A stretch of 11,519 nucleotides of DNA from Deltaproteobacteria bacterium (GTDB lineage: Bacteria > Myxococcota > UBA796 > SXON01), in contig CANKNP010000157.1 of NCBI GenBank assembly GCA_947483545.1, positions 1-11,519 on the forward strand. The letters are read 5' to 3'. Positions 6,292 through 11,519 of this stretch are shown in pieces. The first letter of the stretch is position 1; the number at the start of each line of letters is the position of its first letter. Made by a program: the position numbers and the translations under genes. Under the pieces are notes generated by a model. The model saw nothing but the letters and a program-made list of their open reading frames with translations, was not told the DNA's origin and made no database searches.

Positions 6292-7634
6292 CACTTGGAC
6301 CCCTCCGACTTGGGCTCAACCACCACGACGCCCGCGAGATCGGGCTTCAGCCACTTCGCTGCAGCGTCCCGCAGGCCCTCGGCGGTCGCCTCACGGAATC
6401 GTGCGAGATCCTTCGCGAGGTAGTCGGGCGATCCCGTGTAGGCCCAGTACTCGTTGAGCTTCACCGCCCGGTTCTGGAGCGACTGCAAACTGTCCAGGAA
6501 CTCATACTCAAACTGGTTGTGCAGCCGCTCCATCTCGGAGCCGCTCGCGGGGGTGACCATCACCTGGCGCAGCTCAGCCTCGATGGCGCGTTCCATCTGC
6601 GCGGCCGTGACACCCTCGGCCGCGGTCGCGGAGATGTAGAACAAGCTCCCGTACAACGTGGACATCTGGCGAGCCTCGACCTCTTGCGCGATGCCTTCGA
6701 TCACGAGCTTGCGGTAGAGCCGGCTCGACTCCCCGCCGGCCAGAAGATCTCCGAGCAGGACCAGCTCCGCATCCCCGGGCGCGAACGAGGCCGGAGTGTG
6801 GAAAAACAGGTTTACCTGCGGGTAGTCCACCTCGTCCGAAACGGTGACCCGGGCCTTCTGGGGCTTGTCCACTGGCGTCGGGTTCGGGCGCGCGGGCAGG
6901 GTCTGGCGCGGGAGCGTGCCGAAGTACTTCTCGATCACGGCCTTCATCTCAGCGGGCTTGAAATCCCCGGCGACCACCAGGCTCGCGTTGTTCGGGGCGT
7001 ACCAGGTGGAGAAGAACTGCTTGACATCGTCGAGCGAGGCGGCCGTGAGATCCTCGTGGCTGCCGATGACTGTGTGGGCGTACGGATGGCCCGCCGGGTA
7101 CATCAACTCGGGGACTTCAAGCTCGCCAACCCCGTAGGGCTCGTCCTCGTAGGACTGGCGCCGCTCGTTCTTGACGACATCGCGCTGCAGGTCGAGCTTC
7201 TCCTGGTTCATCGCCTGACCGAGCTGCTGCATGCGATCCGCCTCGATCCAGAGCAAGGTCTCGAGCAGGTTTGGCGGCCCGACGTCGTAGTAGTTCGTCG
7301 CGTCCTCCATCGTCCAGGCGTTGTTCCAGCCGCCGTTGGCCTCCATGAGCTGGTCGATGCCGCTGCCGGGGAGCCGAAAGGTGCCCATGAACATGAGGTG
7401 CTCGAACAGGTGCGCGAAGCCCGACCGGCCCGGGGCCTCTTCGCCAGAGCCCACCTGGTACCAGATGTCCACGACGACCTGCGGGAGGGTGTGATCCTCG
7501 ACCAGCAGGACCTGAAGGCCGTTCGCCAACTCGTAGCGTTCGTAGGGGATCTCTGCGGCGAGGGAGACGCCAGCGAGCAGGAGGAGCATGCCAAATCCGG
7601 GGAGCGCGGGCAGGTATCCGATTCGTGGATACAC
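6291..7634 (-). CDS. M16B family zinc metallopeptidase, exported
   Basis: This is an active-type M16 peptidase of 447 residues from the chosen start, likely a periplasmic oligopeptide or protein-degrading enzyme. The inverted zinc motif is complete in FAHLFEHLMFMGT (H75, E78, H79), with the distal glutamate in VVKNERR (E157). The C-terminal half carries the second M16 domain (GGESSRLYRKLVIEG, again with the Arg/Tyr element). The start is uncertain. GTG at 7634-7632 gives a 27-residue signal peptide with an Arg, a leucine core (MLLLLAGVSLA) and an AA cleavage site. ATG at 7589-7587 would leave only 12 residues without positive charge. Neither has a strong ribosome-binding site. The open frame continues further upstream but would overlap the divergent FmdB gene. 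The gene is coupled to the zinc-site-less M16 lipoprotein downstream. Confidence 0.9.
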   Translation of the reverse strand: MYPRIGYLPALPGFGMLLLLAGVSLAAEIPYERYELANGLQVLLVEDHTLPQVVVDIWYQVGSGEEAPGRSGFAHLFEHLMFMGTFRLPGSGIDQLMEANGGWNNAWTMEDATNYYDVGPPNLLETLLWIEADRMQQLGQAMNQEKLDLQRDVVKNERRQSYEDEPYGVGELEVPELMYPAGHPYAHTVIGSHEDLTAASLDDVKQFFSTWYAPNNASLVVAGDFKPAEMKAVIEKYFGTLPRQTLPARPNPTPVDKPQKARVTVSDEVDYPQVNLFFHTPASFAPGDAELVLLGDLLAGGESSRLYRKLVIEGIAQEVEARQMSTLYGSLFYISATAAEGVTAAQMERAIEAELRQVMVTPASGSEMERLHNQFEYEFLDSLQSLQNRAVKLNEYWAYTGSPDYLAKDLARFREATAEGLRDAAAKWLKPDLAGVVVVEPKSEGSK

Positions 7635-7640
7635 TGGCCC

Positions 7641-7904
7641 ATGCCCATCTTCGAATACCAATGTGACTGCGGACGGCGCCTCGATGTGCTCGTCCGCAAC
7701 GGCAAGGAACCCGGGAACTGCGAGGAGGCAGGCGAGGCGAGCGACTGGTGCATGAAGGCTGGAAAGCTCGCTCGAACCGTCACAGCCGCGCATGTGTCGT
7801 CCGGCGGGACCCGAGGGTACCGCTCGGACACGGGCCAGGAGGTGGTCACGCCGGCCGCCGGATGTGGGCACTGCGGGCAGACGCCGGGGTCCGGCGAGAG
7901 CTGA
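7641..7904 (+). CDS. FmdB-family zinc-ribbon protein
   Basis: This 87-residue protein begins MPIFEYQCDCGRRLDVLV, the start of the FmdB regulatory protein family (MPIYEYxCxxCG). The role of FmdB proteins is poorly defined; they were named from formamidase operons. Here the first cysteine pair is C8-x-C10 instead of CxxC. C27 and C37 stand nine residues apart in place of the usual CPxCG. A C75-GH-C78 pair lies near the C-terminus, and the family's common GG-rich tail is reduced to GQTPGSGES. The gene starts only six bases from the GTG proposed for the divergent peptidase, and no clear ribosome-binding site precedes it. It ends two bases before the ATPase-nuclease gene, suggesting co-transcription. 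The family call is good; metal binding is inferred from the cysteines. Confidence 0.8.
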   Translation: MPIFEYQCDCGRRLDVLVRNGKEPGNCEEAGEASDWCMKAGKLARTVTAAHVSSGGTRGYRSDTGQEVVTPAAGCGHCGQTPGSGES

Positions 7905-7906
7905 CG

Positions 7907-9559
7907 GTGCCCCGCCCCATTCTCCTCGGCCGCTCGCAATTTCCCTCCCTCCGCGAGGGCGGCTTCTTGTACGTCGACAAGTCGCTCTTCGCAAGGGAGG
8001 TGCTTCAGGCTCCGGCCGAGGTCTTGCTCTACCCCCGCCCGCGCCGGTTCGGCAAGACCCTGAACATGTCGATGCTTCAGGCCTTCTTCGGGGTCGGGCC
8101 CGACCGGAGCGCGCTCTTCCGCGATCTCCTGGTGTGGCAGGACGCCGCGACGATGGCGCACTTCCAGAAGCACCCGGTCATCGCGTTGTCCTTCAAGGAT
8201 GTGAAGCAACGGGCCTGGGCGGACGCGCGCAAAACCGTTGATCGCGTGCTCACGGACGCAGTCTGTCAGCATCGCCCCGCCCTCGCCAACCCGCGGCTGG
8301 ACCCCACCGTCCGGGCGCGATTGGCCGCGGTTGCAAGCGGCGAGTCGGCACACGAGGCGGTGCTCCTCGACCTCTGCCAGGCCCTTCACCTCCATCACGA
8401 CGCGCCCGTGGTCCTGCTGATCGACGAATACGATGCGGCCATCCTCAACGGCTGGGAGCACGGCCACTACGACGAGGCCGTCGGCTGCTTTCGTGATCTC
8501 CTCGCTCCGGTGTTGAAGGACAACCCCTACCTGTTCAAGGGGGTGCTCACGGGCATCCTCCGGGTGGGGCGCGAGTCGATGTTCTCGGGGCTCAACAACG
8601 TCCAGGTCTACTCGCTGCTGCACACGCGGCCCAGCGAGCACTTCGGGTTCTCCGAGTCAGAGGTGTTCGCCTTGCTCGATGAGTTCGACCGGGCGGGTGA
8701 GCGGGACGAGGTGCGCCGCTGGTACAACGGCTACCGCTTCGGTGACGCCGTCGTGTACAACCCCTGGTCGATCGTCAGCCTGCTCGCGGAGCGACCGGGG
8801 GAGTTCCGCCCATACTGGCTCAACACCTCGGGGAACGACCTGGTACGGTCGCTGCTGCTGCGGGCCTCGGGCGTGCGCGCCGCCGTCGCCACGCTGATCG
8901 AGGGCGGCGCTATCGAGGCCGACATCCAAGAGGACGTGCCCCTGCGCGAACTCGAGCCGAACAACGCGTGGAGTCTGCTGCTCTTTGCGGGCTACTTGAG
9001 GCCGGAGCGGTTCTGGAGGGAAGGCACCCGCTTGCGCGCCACCCTGGCAATCCCGAATCTGGAGGTGCGCGGCATCTGGGAGGAAACCTTCCGCCGCTGG
9101 CTTGAGCAAGGCGCTGGCTCTCTCGAACCGCTGCACCGGTCGATCCTTGCGGGCGACGCCCCCGCGGTGCAGGAGATTCTCGGAAAGATGCTCTTGCGCC
9201 ACGCCTCCTTCCACGACGTGGCCGAGAACCAGGACGAGGCGTTCTACCATGCCTTCATGCTCGGCCTGCTCGTCACCCTGGAACGGACCCACGCCGTTCG
9301 CTCCAACCGGGAGACCGGGGATGGCCGCGCCGACCTGCTGATCATCCCGAAACGGCCGGGTCTGCCGGGGGTGGTCCTGGAATTCAAGCGCGGAGGCGGC
9401 AGGTCGACGCTCGCCGCGCATGCGAGGGCGGCCGTGAAGCAGGCGGTGGTCAAGCAGTACCGCGCAGAGCTGGAAGCTGCCGGCGCCGAGCCGATCTCGG
9501 TGCTTGGGGTCGCGTTTTCGGGGAAGGGCGTGGCGGTGCGAAGCCCCGCGCGGGGATGA
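7907..9559 (+). CDS. AAA-ATPase-like / PD-(D/E)XK nuclease protein (PF09820 + PF08011)
   Basis: This 550-residue protein has the architecture of the AAA-ATPase-like plus PDDEXK nuclease (DUF1703) family, which is widespread, often multicopy, and of unproven function. The N-terminus has the family entry motif FLYVDKS (20-26) and an atypical P-loop PRPRRFGKT (43-51). LLIDEYDAA carries the Walker B residues D173 and E174. Further family blocks are GVLTGILRV, the RRWYNGYRFG segment and YNPWSIVSLL. The C-terminal nuclease core is visible as GDGRADLLI (D476), then VVLEFKR with E492 and K494, then KQAVVKQYRAEL, matching the family's conserved Q...Y helix. Both catalytic centres look intact. The start is GTG at 7907-7909 with a weak GAGAG upstream; an earlier in-frame ATG would overlap the FmdB gene and adds no homologous sequence. 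Length is normal for the family. The 3' end is followed by small palindromes and a MITE-like element, consistent with a mobile or accessory gene. Confidence 0.9.
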   Translation: MPRPILLGRSQFPSLREGGFLYVDKSLFAREVLQAPAEVLLYPRPRRFGKTLNMSMLQAFFGVGPDRSALFRDLLVWQDAATMAHFQKHPVIALSFKDVKQRAWADARKTVDRVLTDAVCQHRPALANPRLDPTVRARLAAVASGESAHEAVLLDLCQALHLHHDAPVVLLIDEYDAAILNGWEHGHYDEAVGCFRDLLAPVLKDNPYLFKGVLTGILRVGRESMFSGLNNVQVYSLLHTRPSEHFGFSESEVFALLDEFDRAGERDEVRRWYNGYRFGDAVVYNPWSIVSLLAERPGEFRPYWLNTSGNDLVRSLLLRASGVRAAVATLIEGGAIEADIQEDVPLRELEPNNAWSLLLFAGYLRPERFWREGTRLRATLAIPNLEVRGIWEETFRRWLEQGAGSLEPLHRSILAGDAPAVQEILGKMLLRHASFHDVAENQDEAFYHAFMLGLLVTLERTHAVRSNRETGDGRADLLIIPKRPGLPGVVLEFKRGGGRSTLAAHARAAVKQAVVKQYRAELEAAGAEPISVLGVAFSGKGVAVRSPARG

Positions 9560-9574
9560 GCGGCGACAAGCCGC
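9560..9574 (+). repeat. Small hairpin just after the ATPase-nuclease stop
   Basis: GCGGC (9560-9564) pairs with GCCGC (9570-9574) across GACAA, one base after the stop codon. There is no T run, so at most a weak transcript-end or stability hairpin. The 12-bp palindrome CCCCGCGCGGGG (9544-9555) in the last codons lies just before it. Confidence 0.3.
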
Positions 9575-9599
9575 ATGTCGGGACGCCGCAGAAGAGAAT

Positions 9600-9711
9600 T
9601 CACCACGGAGGCACGGAGAACACAGAGGTGTCCTGCCCAACGACGACCCGCTGTCCTCCGACCGCAGCCGTTTCGCTCGCCTCTCTCCGTGCCTCCGTGT
9701 CTCCGTGGTGA
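9600..9711. mobile_element. MITE-like palindromic element
   Basis: The left arm begins TCACCACGGAGGCACGGAG at 9600. The right arm, read on the minus strand from 9711, begins TCACCACGGAGACACGGAG. The arms are about 28-32 bases of imperfect inverted repeat, built of CACGGAG units repeated about every nine bases, around a unique centre of about 50 bases (9629-9680). There is no coding capacity for a transposase. Elements with CACCACGGAG(A/G)CACGGAG ends recur in intergenic regions of many bacterial genomes, as I recall, which fits a non-autonomous repeat. I see no clear target-site duplication in the flanks. Confidence 0.7.
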
Positions 9712-10451
9712 TCCGACTCTTGGACAGAGCATGGGGGCTTCACCTCCGCAAGGCGCCAATCGCCTCGCTCCTCGCCCTCGCGGGCTGCAGCTCCCCCTCC
9801 ACCAGCGAGAGCTACGCCTCGGCCTTGGGGGCAGAGACCTACGACGCCGCGCACACGCACTGCGTCGCCATCTCCGAGGAGCCGACGCGCTCCGACTGCC
9901 TCGTCGCCATCTCCGAGCGGCATGAGCAGGCGATCTCGGTCTGCGCCGAGGTCGCCGTGGACACCTGGGCCCAGGAGTGCCGGTTCCAGTTCGCCGAGCG
10001 GGCGGCGAAGGCCGGAGACCTCGAGAGCGCATTCGCAGCGTGCGACAGCACCCAGCGGTTCGGCCGGGAATGCAGCTACCACCTGATCCGCGAGGTGGCG
10101 CGCACCGTCATCGACAGGCCGCCGGCAGAGGTCGGCGATCGGGCGGCGCCGTACGCGAAGCTGACGCGCGCCCCCGATGCGGAGCGGTTGTTCTGGAAGG
10201 CGTACTTTCGCGAGCGGCTGGCGTCCGGGGTGGCCATCGACCCGACGGGGTGCCCGACCCCGCGCTGCTTCGAGGGCGCGCGCGAGGAGATGCAGGTGCA
10301 CCTGCCAAACCTGCGGAAAGCAAGGCCAGACTTCTGCACGGCGGATGTCACGACGCTGACGGACACCCTGTGGGTCGAGAACGAGCAGACGATCCGCTGG
10401 GCGGGGGATTGGCAGCGGGCGGAGTGCTCGGGGGGGAGGCGGCCGCGGTGA
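9708..10451 (+). CDS. Cysteine-rich lipoprotein of unknown function
   Basis: I do not recognise a named family. A lipoprotein signal is clear: basic LHLRKAP, then the hydrophobic stretch IASLLALAGC, with the lipidated cysteine encoded at 9786-9788. The mature part has ten further cysteines. Six of them form three consecutive C-x(9-11)-C units (CVAISEEPTRSDC, CAEVAVDTWAQEC, CDSTQRFGREC), each followed by a short amphipathic helix-like segment. This looks like tandem disulfide-linked helical repeats. The rest includes CPTPRC, DFC and AEC. The start is uncertain: GTG at 9708 (used here) or 9705 lies inside the MITE-like element, and TTG at 9720 lies just after it. None has a visible ribosome-binding site. 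The protein would be about 243-248 residues. It probably faces the periplasm on a membrane anchor. The start and its expression are the weak points. Confidence 0.7.
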   Translation: MIRLLDRAWGLHLRKAPIASLLALAGCSSPSTSESYASALGAETYDAAHTHCVAISEEPTRSDCLVAISERHEQAISVCAEVAVDTWAQECRFQFAERAAKAGDLESAFAACDSTQRFGRECSYHLIREVARTVIDRPPAEVGDRAAPYAKLTRAPDAERLFWKAYFRERLASGVAIDPTGCPTPRCFEGAREEMQVHLPNLRKARPDFCTADVTTLTDTLWVENEQTIRWAGDWQRAECSGGRRPR

Positions 10452-10490
10452 GGGGGCGAAGAGGATTAGCCTAAAGCCTATCGCCTCCCC
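10452..10490. terminator. Weak candidate bidirectional terminator between convergent genes
   Basis: GGGGGCGA (10452-10459) can pair with TCGCCTCCCC (10481-10490) with a two-base bulge, around a loop that holds two copies of AGCCTA. It sits in the 41-bp gap between the lipoprotein stop and the accC stop. It lacks a T run on either strand, so this is a placement-based guess. Confidence 0.3.
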
Positions 10491-10492
10491 TC

Positions 10493-11519
10493 CTACCTAC
10501 TCTTCAACCACTCATCGATGTACCGCGTATGAAACCGCACTTCCCTAAACGCCGGATCCGCGAGCAACAGCTTCTGAAGGGGGATCGACGTGCGGATGCC
10601 TTCGACCACATACTCGTCCAGCGCGCCCAACAGCTTCTTGATCGCCAGCTCGCGGTCCGGCGCATGCACGATCAGCTTGGCGACGAGCGAGTCGTAGTAG
10701 GGCTGCACCATCGCGCCTTCGTGAACGGCGCTGTCCACCCGGACGCCCGGGCCCCCGGGCGCGTGGTAGCCCGTGATTCGGCCCGGCGAAGGCGTGAACT
10801 TCCAGGGATCCTCCGCGTTGACCCGAACCTCGATCGAGTGGCCTCGGGTCTGCACCTGGTCCTGGGTCATCGGCATCCGCTCGCCGGCCGCCAGCCGAAT
10901 CTGAAGCTGAACGAGGTCAATCCCGGTGACCATCTCGGTGACCGGGTGCTCGACCTGGATGCGGGGGTTGACCTCCAGAAAGTAGAACTGGTCGCCTTCA
11001 ACGAGGAATTCACACGTGCCGACAGTCACATAGCCGGTGCTGGACACCAGCCGGGCGGCGGCCGACAGGATGCGGTTCCGCAGGCCGGCGGAGAGATCCG
11101 GCGCGGGCGCCTCTTCGATGATCTTCTGGTGGCGCCGCTGCATCGAGCAGTCCCGGTCGCCGATGTGCAGCGCGTTGCCGAAGCGGTCCCCGGCGACCTG
11201 GACTTCGACGTGCCGGGGGGCCCGGAGCAAGCGCTCCAAGAACACCAGGCCAGACCCGAACGCAGCCCTGGCCTCTGTCGAGGTGATGACGAAGAACCTG
11301 CGTAGTTGGTCCTCGTCCTCGACGATGCGCATGCCCTTGCCCCCGCCACCAGCCGCAGCCTTGAGCATGAGCGGGTAGCCGGCGGCCCGGGCGACAGTGA
11401 CGGCCTCGTCGAGATCCTCGACCGCGCCATGGCTGCCAGGGAGCAGGGGGAGACCCGCGGCGCGGGCGGCAGCCTTGGCCGAGAGCTTGTCGCCGAACTG
11501 CCGAAGGTGCGCGGGGGAA
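10493..11519 (-). CDS. accC: Biotin carboxylase AccC (N-terminal part off right edge)
   Basis: This is the biotin carboxylase subunit of acetyl-CoA carboxylase, which uses ATP and bicarbonate to carboxylate biotin on its carrier protein in the first step of fatty acid synthesis. About 341 residues are present; roughly the first 100-110 of the usual ~450 lie beyond the right edge. The visible frame begins near LRQFGDKLSAKAAA, then GYPLMLKAAAGGGGKGMR (ATP-grasp glycine loop), RHVEVQV, SMQRRHQKIIEEAPAP and FLEVNPRIQVEHPVTE (metal- and biotin-site residues). The C-terminal domain has GHSIEVRVNAEDP, FTPSPGRI, YDSLVAKLIV and IRTSIPLQKLLL. All expected catalytic residues that fall in the window are intact. 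The stop is TAG at 10495-10493. accB, usually just upstream, would lie outside the window. A pyruvate or propionyl-CoA carboxylase subunit is less likely, because the frame stops right after the biotin carboxylase domain. Confidence 0.93.
   Translation of the reverse strand, partial: SPAHLRQFGDKLSAKAAARAAGLPLLPGSHGAVEDLDEAVTVARAAGYPLMLKAAAGGGGKGMRIVEDEDQLRRFFVITSTEARAAFGSGLVFLERLLRAPRHVEVQVAGDRFGNALHIGDRDCSMQRRHQKIIEEAPAPDLSAGLRNRILSAAARLVSSTGYVTVGTCEFLVEGDQFYFLEVNPRIQVEHPVTEMVTGIDLVQLQIRLAAGERMPMTQDQVQTRGHSIEVRVNAEDPWKFTPSPGRITGYHAPGGPGVRVDSAVHEGAMVQPYYDSLVAKLIVHAPDRELAIKKLLGALDEYVVEGIRTSIPLQKLLLADPAFREVRFHTRYIDEWLKSR

Noticed and set aside
6519..7904. Plus-strand open frame of 461 codons reading in frame into FmdB
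   Set aside because: Its first ~370 codons are antisense to the M16 peptidase and show no homologous features; the FmdB family start MPIFEY is at 7641.
7208..8641. Long minus-strand open frame (about 477 codons) opposite FmdB and the ATPase-nuclease gene
   Set aside because: It is antisense to three well-supported genes, has no domain signature and is expected from GC-rich third positions.
8657..9640. Minus-strand open frame opposite the ATPase-nuclease gene
   Set aside because: Low-complexity basic and glycine-rich translation, fully antisense to a confident gene; a GC shadow.
9504..9707. Upstream extension of the lipoprotein gene from an ATG at 9504
   Set aside because: It would overlap the end of the nuclease gene and translate the palindromic element; the lipoprotein signal needs a start near 9705-9720.
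9600..9711. Short spaced CACGGAG repeats considered as a CRISPR-like array
   Set aside because: Units are about nine bases apart with no spacers of CRISPR size and are arranged as inverted arms; they fit a palindromic MITE-like element.
10529..11305. Plus-strand open frame opposite accC
   Set aside because: Antisense to a highly conserved enzyme gene, with no recognisable features.
1..11519. tRNA or rRNA genes, riboswitches and prophage genes
   Set aside because: I saw no tRNA cloverleaf, rRNA segment, known riboswitch core or phage structural gene on either strand by reading; a dedicated covariance-model scan was not possible here.

Overview
The window is high-GC DNA from a Gram-negative bacterium. 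Two lipoprotein signals and a Sec-exported zinc peptidase point to a cell with an outer membrane. GC-rich third positions, GTG starts, a YfhO-type membrane protein and an M16 peptidase pair would fit a myxobacterium-like (Myxococcota or other deltaproteobacterial) genome. That placement is an inference; no gene here fixes the taxon.

Left part, minus strand (about 7634 down to 1): five genes read leftwards as one probable transcription unit. They are an active M16B zinc peptidase with a signal peptide, an M16-fold lipoprotein lacking the zinc site, a class I RlmI/RlmK-like methyltransferase, a YfhO-family multi-pass membrane protein, and the 5' part of xseA (exonuclease VII large subunit, cut by the left edge). 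Four of these junctions are tight overlaps. The exception is the gap of about 380 bp between the M16 lipoprotein and the methyltransferase. It holds non-coding, hairpin-rich sequence bracketed by a perfect 15-bp direct repeat. That repeat contains the methyltransferase's ribosome-binding site and start codon, so the start region looks duplicated by an insertion.

Middle part, plus strand (7641-9559): a small FmdB-type zinc-ribbon protein starts almost back to back with the peptidase gene. Two bases after it comes a 550-residue protein combining an AAA-ATPase-like domain with a C-terminal PD-(D/E)XK nuclease domain (PF09820/PF08011 architecture). Its biological role is not established.

Right part: a palindromic MITE-like element of about 112 bp (9600-9711) lies between the nuclease gene and a cysteine-rich lipoprotein gene of unknown function. 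The plausible starts of the lipoprotein gene fall in or just after the element. A short gap with a weak candidate terminator separates it from convergent accC (biotin carboxylase), which runs off the right edge.

Nothing here is a clearly new multi-gene system. The best leads are the duplicated start region with its hairpin array, the methyltransferase lacking the expected catalytic cysteine, the ATPase-nuclease, and the di-cysteine repeat lipoprotein next to a MITE-like element.
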